NCBI GenBank assembly: GCA_013399305.1
Contig: VXAI01000095.1
Span: 2,425,422-2,489,421 of the forward strand
Direction: 5' to 3'
Length of the DNA: 64,000 nt
Origin: Rostratula benghalensis
Lineage: Eukaryota > Chordata > Aves > Charadriiformes > Rostratulidae
Shown: piece after piece, positions 1 through 11,003 of the stretch
Numbering within the stretch: position 1 is the stretch's first letter
Layout of the letters: every line of letters begins with the position of its first letter
The notes under the pieces: generated by a model
Told to the model about the DNA's origin: nothing
The model's input: the letters and a program-made list of their open reading frames with translations, nothing else
Databases searched by the model: none
Made by a program: the position numbers and the translations under genes

Positions 1-649
1 ATGTTGTTGTACATAGCTACAGTCATTCCTCCTGAATTCATTCTTATTGTTTGAAAAATGGGGAGATTTATTTACAGCAAATAGTCTCAGTAACAAGAAC
101 ACAGTGACATTTCCCTTCTGGGGCTGATTGGAGGAACAGAAATAATTTACTGTGATTTGATCCTACTTGCTCAGTCTACCAGCCAGTGAACTGAGCTGTT
201 TTGAAGTAGTTTAGTAATATACATAAAGTGTGTAAATGTGAAACTAATGCAAAAAATAAGCAGACTGAGCAAGAATTAAAATCAATTTAAAATGATTTTT
301 AATAATCCTTTATCTGAATTAGAGTATCTGCATTTTCTGAAAAGGAGGAAGGCATATGGGTTTCAGGATGTAAAGGTGAATGGATTATTTATTTAGCAGA
401 ACTTTCAAGCTAAGAAACACCCAGAGACGTTTTGTTTCTAGTACAGTTGTTCACCTTCATCTTTTGTGATAACGTCATCAGGCACCCTGCTTTGGTCATT
501 TAACAAAAGCAAGACAAGAGGAGTGGAAGGTAGCATTCAGGTGGGTTTCTCTGGTGTGTTTTTAAAGTGAAAATTGCCATGAAAGTCCGTTGACGTGTTT
601 TCCTTTTTAATTTCTTTCTGGGCCAAAACTATTCACCCCATTTCTCCAG
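1..649. other. Non-coding flank, probably upstream intron
   Basis: No exon, RNA gene or repeat is recognised here. It is AT-rich sequence ending in a usable splice acceptor (pyrimidine-rich stretch with CTCCAG at 644-649) directly before the candidate exon at 650. It is therefore most simply read as the intron preceding that exon. The open frame that starts at 595 runs through this intron into the exon and should not be taken as the true protein start. Confidence 0.5.
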
Positions 650-726
650 AGGCTGAAGTGGGCTCATGTATGGAGAAAGCTCAAACCAGTAAACCCAGAC
701 AATCAGATGTGGATCAGATGAATAAG
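650..726 (+). CDS. Penultimate coding exon of an unrecognised protein gene
   Basis: This is a candidate internal exon. The acceptor is CTCCAG at 644-649; the alternative AG at 650-651 would remove two bases. The donor is AAG|GTACAG at 726/727. In the open frame it encodes about 25 residues, beginning AEVGSCMEKAQTSKP and ending VDQMNK, which are hydrophilic and rich in charged and polar residues. The donor falls exactly on a codon boundary (phase 0), matching the phase-0 acceptor of the next exon at 1880, so the two join without a frame break. The first complete codon is GCT at 652. I do not recognise the protein. Earlier exons are not visible and are presumably left of the window. The peptide is short, so the support comes mainly from splice sites, phase match and the downstream stop and poly(A) signal. 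Confidence 0.62.
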
Positions 727-1879
727 GTACAGTCACTAATTTGCTATTTTATTACTTTATTTTTCTCTGGTGGCTTTTTTCCTGTTTTAGTGAAATACTC
801 AGGTTTAACTATTGTGGCTGCCCTGTCCCTAGTGGTGTTCAAGGCCAGGCTGGATGGGGCTTTGAGCAACCTGGTTTAGTGGGAGGTGTCCCTGCCCACG
901 GCAGGGGAGTTGGAACTCCATGATCTTTAAGATCCCTTCCAACTCTGACCATTCTATGATTCTATGAAATATGATAGAGCATCACAGACAACGTGTTTTT
1001 TTCCTATTAATCCATAGGTTTATGTAGGAAATCATGGCTATAATATATACATACACATGTAATTGATTTATATAGCTAATTTATACAGCTATAATACTTT
1101 GAGAGGCTAACAGATACCAGTTAGTTTTTGCTAAATGTTTTAGGTTGATCCTTACTGAGATAAGGGAGCTGTAACCAGCTGGCAAACAGTGAATTCCAAA
1201 GTTTACATATGCAATGTCTTTCTGAACTGAACAGTGATTTTTTTTTTCCCAGTGCCTGTACAGGGGCTTGAGTGTGACACCTTTAGAATGAGTAAGCCCA
1301 GCTCTTCATGGTCCTAATTATTTTGTCCCACTACTGAGCTGCAGATCTGACTGTGCTTAGCTTTTTGCAGGATGAAGGCCTCAAACAGGCTGAGAGGTTT
1401 GAAAGAAGCCTAAACCTAGTTAGGGGAATGTGTATCTGAGAAAACAAATCGCAATAATTAAGCTTTTCCAAGTAATTAAAGAAAACAAAGAGCTGTAGGG
1501 GTTGTTTCCCCAGCACACTTTGGTTGCCACACAATTAAATCAGTTTGTTTGCTTCAGACATGGGTCTCCTGGGGAAGCTGTGACAGCACCAGCCCCTGTG
1601 GTGCACGCTCTTGCACTATGTGCTGTGGTCATGGCTTCAGAGCCCACCCAGCCAGATCAAGGCTCCCTGTACTCCCAGTTTTCTTTATGCTGACACTTCT
1701 GGGAACCCAGGCAGAGCAGCAGGAATGAAGCTGTTCTATACAAACAGCGCAGCTAAATTTCTTGCCTTGTATATTTATAGTTGCCTTGGTTGACAGAAGC
1801 ATGTTATATTAGGATTGAGTCACTGTTTATGTTGTTTGTGTGTAATTTGCTGTTCCCTCTGTCTTGGTTCTAATTTCAG
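727..1879 (+). other. Intron between the two coding exons
   Basis: The inferred intron is 1,153 bp with GT at 727-728 and AG at 1878-1879. The acceptor has a pyrimidine-rich approach (TTCCCTCTGTCTTGGTTC) and a branch-point-like TTCTAAT a few bases before the AG. A CR1 fragment (816-966) lies inside it in the sense orientation. The short open frames in it (for example 1331-1534 and 1502-1693) look like chance. Confidence 0.6.
816..966 (+). mobile_element. CR1 LINE 3' fragment
   Basis: About 150 bp of CR1 3' untranslated sequence. It shows the familiar run from the GGCCAGGCTGGATGGGGCTT block through AGCAACCTGGTTTAGTGGGA and CCTTCCAACTCTGACC to the terminal ATTCTATGATTCTATG octamer repeat. The octamer end at the right places the element on the + strand. 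It is 5'-truncated, as is usual for CR1, and lies in the intron of the only supported gene. CR1 is the main LINE family of birds and other sauropsids. Confidence 0.95.
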
Positions 1880-2101
1880 GGCATTGAATACATTCCTGGC
1901 GTTGGGAAAGTGGCGGGAGATTCCACAGAAAAAAAAGATGACGCAGCAGCAGCAGGGACTCTGAACTCCCAGGGTCCTGAACAAGAGGACTTAGAACAAG
2001 GTGCAGGCAATACTCAGCAAAGCAAAGGATTCAGAAAAAGAGCAGGCCCTGGGCGCTTAGTTGGAGACAAGGCCACCAAACAATTTAGAATTATACCGTA
2101 A
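1880..2101 (+). CDS. Terminal coding exon, C-terminus of an unrecognised protein
   Basis: This terminal exon follows a good splice acceptor (TTCTAATTTCAG at 1868-1879) and ends at TAA 2099-2101. It encodes 73 residues in phase 0, beginning GIEYIPGVGKVAGDSTEKKD and ending ATKQFRIIP. The middle is acidic and glutamine-rich (QGPEQEDLEQ), with a short alanine run. The last 25 or so residues are strongly basic (SKGFRKRAGPGRLVGDK). No transmembrane segment or catalytic motif is visible, and the composition suggests a disordered tail. A canonical AATAAA lies 149 bases after the stop, as expected for a last exon. An open frame beginning at the GTG at 1910 is only part of this exon; translation enters from the upstream exon. 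I could not match the protein to a family. Confidence that it is a real coding exon is fairly high; identity is unknown. Confidence 0.7.
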   Translation, partial: GIEYIPGVGKVAGDSTEKKDDAAAAGTLNSQGPEQEDLEQGAGNTQQSKGFRKRAGPGRLVGDKATKQFRIIP

Positions 2102-2275
2102 TTGCACTTTCAGAAATCAGCAAAATCTCGGTGTGAACTTAAAAATTGTAATTGGCTGTTCATAATTTGTTACACTGGAGAGATTTCTTCAGGTAAGATA
2201 CAATTTTTTTTTTCCAAGGCACACATTCTCCATCTTGTGTTTTGTTTTAAATAAAGCTGTGGTAATTGTCCTTTT
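2102..2275 (+). other. 3' untranslated region of the terminal exon
   Basis: Sequence from the stop codon to just past the poly(A) signal. The exact cleavage site is not determinable; about 15-25 bases after AATAAA is usual. The T-rich stretch directly downstream (TCCTTTTCTTTTTCTTC) fits a downstream element. Confidence 0.55.
2250..2255 (+). promoter_or_regulatory. Poly(A) signal AATAAA
   Basis: Canonical AATAAA hexamer 149 bases after the TAA stop, followed within 20 bases by a T-rich downstream stretch. It is consistent with the 3' end of the gene whose last exon is at 1880-2101. Confidence 0.6.
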
Positions 2276-5200
2276 CTTTTTCTTCTCGCCAAGTAATTAA
2301 GTAGTAGTTGAGCCTAGTGATTTCCCTCCTCTGAAAAGATTTTATTGGATTGCATGAGATGTCCAAAAGGGAATAATTGGAGGGCTTGTAGATACTGAAG
2401 TAAGAAGATATTTCTATGGAAACCACATGCTGCATTATGGAAGAGAGGTTCTGCAACACACATTGGTATCAGAATGACAGCTGTAACCTTCCTTTCAAAG
2501 AGAACAATTGATCTTGAATTGCTTTCATTTGAGTTTTTCTAGCAGAAAACTCTGCCTGAGACCTTGTGCTGGACAGGATGACACACAAACTCCATTGGTG
2601 CAGAAAAAGTTTGGTACAGAGAACAGGAGTGAGCAAGCTACAGGCCTTAAACTGCCTTTAAATTCAGGCACTGTGTTCATGTTATGTGTCAGTGGTTACA
2701 TATTGCATGTTTTATTTCCTGTAGGCTCTTGAACGTTTTACATTTAAGTAACTTGGAAGTATAACATATTTCACTGGATTACTCACATTATGGCTTGGTA
2801 AAGAAATTTTGTTCTTTCATCACAAGACTGTTCTGTGTTAGAATCATTATTTTTTTTAAATAGTGGAAATAGTGGGAAACTTGAATGTTATATTAAGGAT
2901 TACAGGTGAAACTTGAAGATCAGATATTTTGCCCAGTGGCAGAAAAGGCTTTGCAAGGAGGGAGGCTCAGTGGAGAGCAGCAGAAGGGTGTTGATGAACC
3001 TGAATAGATCCAGCAGCCTGTAATTCCTTAAGTGGGTGTCTTGGAACAAGGAGACCTAGCTATTTCTTTCCAGAAACTAATCCAGCATTTCCAGGGAGAC
3101 AGCTCTGTAGGCAGGCATTGTAGATACACTGTCAGGATGTATATTTTTGCCCCTCTATGGCATAATTGCTCACACGTAGCCCTGTCACCCTGTTTTTGTT
3201 TAAGGTTGTGATTTAACATATTCATGTATCCAAGTAACTCCTCCCCTGTTGAGCTGCTCGGTAAGCCATATGCCTGAGACACATCAAAATCAGACCTTTC
3301 TAGGCATCTCTTTAAAAAAAAATATTTAAGAAGAGCTATAATTGGAACTTACAAGTGTTTGCCAAGAGAATTAAAACACAGAATTGTGTGCCAGCCTTAA
3401 TCATGTTGCTATGGTTCTCTTGTCTCAAAGAGAATGCATTTAGGACTAACTTTGTAATAGGTGGATCTTCAGGTTGTTGATCATCAAGTTGCAAAGGGCA
3501 TGCTGTAAATATTGCTAGAAACTCTGTCCTCCTGTGCAGAGGCCTGCATTCTTACTTCATGTGTGGTTAAATACATACTGTTTACAAAAAATAATACAGT
3601 ATTTGTGAAGAGTTGCAATACCAATTGCTCCCAAGTATGGTAGAAAATGCTAATATCTCCCTTCGTGAAAGCTGATTCTGGAGTTGCAGTTGCCTCACAT
3701 CTAGTTTGCATGTGACAGCCTCTGTTATAATTGTCAAGGTAAGGTGAACTGGAGTTGTTTCAGCAAGTGGGGGCTATTGAGAACTTTAATCTAAGTCTTT
3801 CAAGAAAATTTTATCTAAGAAGGCCCCATGCAGAAACTCTGTATGAATTTTTATTAGAATAAAGAAGATGGATAAGGTACTGTGTGTGGAATGGGCAGAC
3901 ACCTAATTTGATTAAATTCATTCTATGTCTAGGGACACTTTGAGTCAGATGAAAAAAAAGAAATTTTTCAAACTGAATTTCTGTTTCCCCTATCTATTAT
4001 CCAGTGATCCACTGGCTGCATTAACAGCCACTACCGGCTGTTCTCACAGAAAAGTTGCTTTTTTCCCCTCTCTGTAAGAATTATTTAGCTTTTTGGTTTC
4101 TAAGTAACACTTTTCTCATCAAAAATGCTCATGATGGCCCCTGGGCATATTACAGGAGTAAGCAAAGGTGCATTTGATGAGATGGTGCTGGCAGATGGCT
4201 TCGTACTTTCTAATCAAAGAAAGTGATCACATCATTCTTCTAATCAAAACTTGTGACAGTTAGGGTTGTTCTACACTCTGTTCATCTGCCCTGCCTGGCA
4301 AATGAAACACACTGAGCAGAAACAGTAGAATAAGAGGAGACAGACATTTGCCCATTATTTATATCCAGTAAAGAACCAGAGCCAGGAGTCCTGAGGTCCT
4401 GCTTAACAGTATTAAACTCGGGAATTACAGGTCGCAGGAACACACAGGCTTGGTCCATATTATTTCAGAAATGCTGATTTACAAAACAATTAGTCTGAAT
4501 ATAGGAGGGTGTATGTGTGTGTGTTTGGGTTTTTTTTATTTGGTTTCTTTGGTTATATTAGTGCTTTAAGGTACCTGCTTAGTTCAGGAGAAGCTTGAAG
4601 CTTGACCTGCAACTTGTTCTTGGTGCTCTGAAGTGCTTCTTACTGAGATCACAAGAATCCTAAGAGGGTCTGAAGCAGGAACAGATCTAGTATCTTCACT
4701 ATCTTAATAGAAAAAAAACCCCAAACCACTAACAGCACAAACATCTTTTTCTCACAGTGGAAGTTCTTTTATTTAGAAGAAATCTGCATTTACTCAAGGG
4801 TAGGATTGTTTCAGAGTGCTGGGAAAGTTGGCAAAGGCTTGAAAGGCGTTCCAGTTTTTGGAGTAAAGTTTTCAAGCCCTTGGGTTTAATCTCTCTCTGA
4901 ATCTACACTCTGGTGGTTGTGGCTTGACACGGTGGTATTTCTGCTTAGGAGACAAGGAGGTAAGTGTGTGTGTGAGAGATGGAAGACCTGATGAAAGGAA
5001 ATTTGTACCTACTGTTCTTATAAGCACAGACACTTAAGTCTGGCCTGCAGGTAAGTGGTTAGACACTGGCATTAGTCGTAGCACTGATCTGGGTGGGTGT
5101 GTGCCAACTAACTCAAGTTTTTGAATTGCTGTCAAGGAAAGTAAACATATGGATTTTAAGGCTAGAAATTTCATTACGTTAATCTGTCATGATGTTTCAC

Positions 5201-5499
5201 ATAATGTAAGCCAGACAATTTCATGCATGATTGCTGTATCAAAAATCATTGGGTTTGGTTGAAACAACCCATTTTTAAGAAAAATTGTTTTGATATGACA
5301 GCTTTGATTTTCAGATGTTGGGTGGTGGGAAATCTGCCATATTCCTTGGCAAGTTACTCTAAAGTTTCGTGCTTGCAAGTGCACTCAGTTTTTTTAGTTT
5401 GAATTATTTTGTTTTAGTCTGTGATGATGCATTTTGCTTTTCCATTTAATGCTGAATTCTGGTACTATCAAGATACTTTCTGTGTGAGGATGGATACAG
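2276..5499. other. Gene-free interval
   Basis: No supported exon or RNA gene. It holds a short imperfect GT run near 4511-4525. A stretch at about 4373-4405 (GAACCAGAGCCAGGAGTCCT) resembles the interior of MIR-like SINEs but is too short to call. Open frames here (for example 3028-3282 and 3484-3711) lack splice context and protein-like composition. Confidence 0.6.
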
Positions 5500-5613
5500 G
5501 TAGACATGGTGCTTAGGCACATGGTTTAGTGGTGGTTTTGGCAGTGTTAAATTTATTGTTGGACTCGGTGACCTTAAAGATCTCTTCCAACCAAGACAAT
5601 TCTGTGATTCTGT
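5500..5613 (+). mobile_element. CR1 LINE 3' fragment
   Basis: About 110 bp of CR1 3' end. It contains ACATGGTTTAGTGG, TTGGACTCGGTGACCTTAAA and CTCTTCCAACCAAGACAATT, then the terminal TTCTGTGATTCTGT repeat, which places the 3' end at the right. It belongs to a different subfamily from the copy at 816-966, since the sequence before the GGACTC block differs. Confidence 0.9.
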
Positions 5614-5982
5614 CAGCACTGGTTTTTGGATCTGTCCCTGTGAGGCAGATTTTCCTGACCTTGATTACTTCTTATCTTTTCAGAGAGATTTTCAATTTTT
5701 CAAATTCCTTTTAGAAGCCAGAACATCATCAGAGCCCCAGTTAACAGTTGTGATCATGCAGACTGTTACGGGTTAGCATTTCCTGGCTCCTGTGACCTGT
5801 GGTTGTAAATCATCACAGGATTCTTTTCTACTTGTGGGTGTCTTAATGGTGAAGGTACACTGCAAAACTGAAGCGTCTGGAGGAGTTAAGAGGAATCTGT
5901 TTTAATGTGTTGGTTTTAATGCTGCAATGGCTGCAGTGTGCTACAGAAATTGTAGTCTCATCCAGCATCATCTTTGTTATTA

Positions 5983-5997
5983 CCACGAGATGGCACC
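5983..5997 (+). promoter_or_regulatory. CTCF-like motif
   Basis: CCACGAGATGGCACC differs from the vertebrate CTCF core (CCASYAGRKGGC) at one position, where G replaces the expected pyrimidine. A weaker similar word, CACTAGATGGTT, lies near 6351. It is a sequence match only; occupancy is unknown. Confidence 0.35.
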
Positions 5998-8900
5998 ATT
6001 ACACAGCTTAACGTTGTCCTCATCTCCCGGGTGCTTGAGATGGTGCCCGAGATTTCAATGCATCACTGGTTGGCTTGACTTCTTCAGAGGAAGGTTGCCG
6101 GTTCAGAGAACGGAGGATGATGGTGTGGTAAAGCTTGTCTTGTGTTTGCCATTCAGTCTCATTGTATCTCCAGAGTTTATGTTGAGTGGGCCTAGGACTG
6201 AGGCTTTCAAGTATTTGATGAATTTGAGTCAAGATGAAGTCGTAGAGTAGCACAAAATGCAAACCGTGCCCAGATTGTGTCCCTTCATCCTCTCATCTCA
6301 TCAGGAAACCTGGCTGGGACTTCTCCCTGCTGTATTTCATGGTTTCCCAGCACTAGATGGTTCCCTGCTCAAAAACCTCAAACATCTAATTTTCTGTTTC
6401 TGACCCTTCTCTTGTCTACTATGTACTTTGCTTCAGAGTACCACTGAGGACTTTTCTTTTTTTCATGTAATAGCAGCAGTCACATAATATGCTGTTAATA
6501 TTCTCAGCATTAGAAAAGCAAGGATTGTCTATATTTGCCCTAAAGGCTAAGTTTCTTTCTTTGCTGCTGTGTTTTATATGTGACCATTCCAGAGGAGAGA
6601 AGAGCAGATTAAGTAAGTGGACAATCTAATTTAATTTTTATTTTTTAAATTTTTTGAAATGGTTAATGTTAAGTTGAACTTCAGTGCAAATGCAGTTGTA
6701 AGTTAAAGGCAGTTCTCCGTCCTAATCAAAGATCGTAATGCAAACGTTTGAAAGCATTCTCTCTTCTGTCACGTGCTCATTGTAAGCTTAATGCTAACTC
6801 CATTTTTGTGGTGATTTCCCAGTCCTGCAGTATCACACTCTGTGATTAGTGTGGCATGTGGCGTTTGTCTGCTAACTGGTAGGAGCTCTGTGCAACTCTG
6901 AGTTTATCACATCAGTGACTTGGGCTAATGACCTTCCCTCCCATCGCTGTGATGAATTACTGCGTTACGGGGTCTGTTGGGACACTCATGGGCTGCTCCT
7001 CAAGGACCTGTTAGAAGTCACAGAAACTTTGGATGCTTTCTTTCTGCTGTGGTTTTTGTGTTAAAGTTTTGGAAGTTTAGAAATACAAATTAAACACTTG
7101 TAAATAACCACTTTTCACTCCTATTACTTGATCATGAGAAGCGAGCCATCCAAAAAACTGCCTTATAAGTAGGTGCCAAAGTAGGAAAAAACAGCTAACT
7201 TGTCTGAACTCATTAGTCTGAAACCCAGACTAACTTGGCATCTTGGCATTGACTGTGTCCAAGCAAAGGCTCAGTGACATCTTCGGAGCCAAGTGCCTGG
7301 CTGATGTAACTGGAATTGATTCCCCCTGACTGACCCACCTTCCTAAGGAGAGCCTTGGCAGGTCACTAAAACACGGCAGTTGTTTTGCAGTTTGTTTAGG
7401 GGTGGGTCAAATCACATTTCAGTGTCCTTTCCTATGGATGAAGAAGGGAGGGAACAGTTTAAACTTCATTACCTCACTGGATCCTTCTTAACATTTGCAT
7501 ATCAAGGAAGTTGCAGAAACAGACAGAATTAAGATGTCCAAATAGAATTTCTGCTTTGTCAAATCTATTGCTCAACTGCATAAACAAAGAATGCATCCAG
7601 CTGTAGCTGGTTGTTTGCTATTGACTTAGGCCTTCCTTTATATATTTCTTATTACAGATGAACGTGCAATAAAGTCTAAGTACACAGGAGACAAAATTAG
7701 GAGTTTGTAATTAGCCTGCTTTTCAATTTGTTTCCTCTTGCAATCCAACTTGATGGTAAAGTCTCAGTTTAATCTTCTCTATTTGCCTTGGACTTTATCC
7801 TTGCTTTATTGAATTTTTCTGCCTTGAAGGTTGTTGGGGATTTTTTGGTTGTGTTTTTTTTTAAGAAATCTTTTTGGCGTTAATTTAAACTGAAGGCTCC
7901 ATTTTTGGAAGATCAATAAATTCCATCTGGAAGAATTCTTTTCTCCCAGCCACCTGACACTTAGATGAAGTGGAACTTTTTTTTTTATTAATTCTCAGGG
8001 AGGAGATCAGAGGTTGCATTCACCATGATGAGTACATTTGGGGATGTCGGTATTCATTCATCGACATCTGATTTGTAAATTAATAGCTCAGCCTCTCTGG
8101 ACTGTGGTATGTTAAAGGTCAGGGACCCTGAGAGGAGACACACTTTGGGGCTGTGTGTACCCTCTGGTCACAGGAGTGCCCTTGGCATAAATACATGAAT
8201 TTCATGCTGCTTTGTGAAGGTGCAGGTGTGCAGTATACCTTCAGTCCTCCTACCTGGAACCAGTCATCTCCTCCCAGCTTTCTGCAAGGAGTGGGGAGGG
8301 AGAAAAGCAAAACCCTTCCTAGAAGGATTAGTTGAACTGACTCGTTTTCTAAGTTTCTTCTTGCTTGGCATGTCCCCTCCTTTCCAAGCCTTTGATAAGT
8401 ATCTTAACTAAGATGCATTTTGGGTAAATGCTGTCTTCAAACCTCACGATATAAAAGAGCCTTCTGATTCCCCCACCCTCACCAGATCTTGGGGCTGTCT
8501 CAGTCTTTTTTAAAGCTTTCTCTCTTGTGCTGCATGCGGAGCCCATCTGCTGTAATACAGACTGAAATGCTGCTTTTATCCTTGTTTGCGTAGCAGGTTG
8601 GTGGGTAAATCAATTGGAGTGAAAGACGTATTGTCCCACTTTGCTCTATGTCACAAGCACAAATATCTTCCTTTTAAAGCATCTCTTGGTAGAAGCCAAA
8701 GCCTTTGGCACAAGCCACCTCTGCTAGTTTGACCTCTTTTGTGCCTCTGGAATGGAGGAGCAGCTCTGAGAAGCACAGAACAAAACCAGCAAAATAGCAA
8801 GAGAAAAGGTCAAGAAGGGGTCTTGCTCCCTGTAGACATCAGAAGTTTCTGCAAGATGATATTTAGCATGTCCTGCCTGAACAGTTAAGGCATCAAAGGC

Positions 8901-10978
8901 ACTAGCACTTCGATAGGTAATATCCTTGTGGGTTGTCAAACAGATCGCAAAGTACAGGGCTCTGCCACGCTGGGGATGGGAGGGAGGGACCTCATGTCTT
9001 TCTACTCATTGAGGTAACTGAGACTGAGAGCTTCAGAGAGCCTTTGGCTTCCAACAGATGGATCTACCATGCTGTGCTCTGTCCTTGCCTGGCTTTTGAC
9101 TTACAGGCCTAAGCTTGCAGAATGGTTTTGCAGCCCTGCAGAGGAATGGGAAGGCAGGTTTCTACCAGAGGCAGAGCTGACATCAGTTACAAGTGGTACA
9201 AGTACTTGATTTTTGCCTCTGTACTTTTGCCTGGGCACAGCCTTGCAGTGTCTTAGAACAGCCAATCTCTTTTGATGCAGTGTAATTATAACGACAGAGA
9301 TGATTCCCTGTTCCCTCCCATTCTAGCAATGGGATCTGAAGGGAGGTAAAACATACTTTGATAATTCACCTCTCAGCCTCGCAAGGTCAGGCCAGAGGTA
9401 AAAAAAACACTCGTATTAGAAATCCAGGAGGCAGCCACTGTTCTGCTTGCTACAGAGGACCCAGAACTGCTGGGAAATACCCTCCTGGCAGCTTGGATGC
9501 CAAATTCAGTATATTTGTAGCAGTGGATTGCTGTAGCTCTGATCAGAAAGAATCATCTTTGCCAAATCCCGTGGTTGAACCCCTGCCCAGGACAATAAGC
9601 TCATATGGTGATGACACAGGCTGAGTTGTGTTCTTCATTGTTGCTATAGATTTTTCCCAGTCCCCTGGTTTCATCTGCAATTTTTCATGCACAGGCACAG
9701 TTCTGTTTCTCTTCTCTTCTATCCTGCCCAGGAGTAGCATGAAGCCTCAGACAAGTCTGCTTTCCTTCATAAAACCCTGTCAGGACCTGAAAGCGATTCA
9801 AAACGACTTACTCTGCATGCACTTGTCCTCACTTAAAAGTAAGCATGGGCTACCAGGTCTTCTACACAATGCCTGAAAAAAAAGAATGAAAAAAACCCCA
9901 AAGAACAACCAAGCACAGAACAGAACCCCCTTGATACAGAGGCACATGGTATAAAGCCACTTTGGCTAAAATCTTTCCTGAATGCTGGGACTCTTCCAGG
10001 GTGAAACTCACTGTGGTGCTGCTTTCTGATGCCTCGCTCATGCAACAACTGCATCGGTGTCCGTCAGTCCTGCTTTTCTGGCCATGACCCCCGGGTAGTT
10101 TGAGCCCCGCTGTCTCCTGACAGTGGGTATTCCCAGGAGCCAGAATTCCACCTGGTGCACTGCTGCCAAGGGAGCAGCCTCAACCCAGGGATGCCCAGGC
10201 TGAAATTAGTGCCTGAGTAATAGCTCCACTTGTTGAGAAATTCCATTGGAATTTGTGGCTTCTGGGGCTGAGGAGCGACCACATTGTGAGCAAGCATCAG
10301 CCGGGATATGTTTGGGGCTTCATTAAATCCCTTTAAAGCTTTCCAAGCCATTTGCAAAGGGGCGGATGAGAGCTTTAGTGGGATGGTAGGTTAAGGAAGA
10401 GACTGAGACTGTTGGCTTGCAGAAAGCAGGGTGATGAATTAAAGCGCCTTTGTGGAAGTAAGTTTCTCTCTCTCTGCATCAAACTGTAGTTTTGACCTTC
10501 CTAATTAATGTTGTTGTTTTTCTTCTTACTGTAGTGCAAGCTGTCCTAGCCTGACCTATTGGTTCACAAGATAAAAGGGGTTAGCTCATCAGAATGGAGA
10601 TCCCCTCTACTGGCTTATCCAAATCTTTGCTAAAAGTGTGATATCCACGAGCACAAATAGAACAACACATCTAAGAATTATGTATCTGGAAGTTTAAAGG
10701 GGAGGAGGAGGTAAAAGAAGAAAAGAAGTCCATATTGCTTTGACGTTATTTTAAAACTGGAACTGAATAGGTCAATACCCCTTAAGCTTTTTGGTCTTTA
10801 ATTCTCTTAATGGTGTGGCAGAAATCGTTAATTGTATTATTAAAAAAGCTTTGAAGACTGTATTAATGTAATGTGACCTCGGATCAGTCAAGATCACATT
10901 TTCATTATGATTAAAAGATTCCTTGTCCTGAAACATTGATCTCATCTTCAGCGCAACGTGTCAGAGGGAGAGGGGATG

Positions 10979-11003
10979 CTGCCCCGTCGGGGCAGTAGAT
11001 GGC
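10979..11003 (+). promoter_or_regulatory. Perfect hairpin abutting a CTCF-like core
   Basis: CTGCCCC-GTC-GGGGCAG (10979-10995) is a perfect 7-bp stem with a 3-base loop. Its right arm overlaps GCAGTAGATGGC (10992-11003), which matches 11 of 12 positions of the CTCF core. The sequence around it is AT-rich, so the GC-rich block stands out. Functional status is unknown. Confidence 0.35.

Noticed and set aside
595..879. 94-codon open frame taken as a complete small protein
   Set aside because: Its start lies in the presumed intron and it reads through the donor at 726 into intron and CR1 sequence; only 650-726 is likely coding.
4365..4410. MIR-like fragment
   Set aside because: Only about 33 bases resemble the family, too short to separate from chance.
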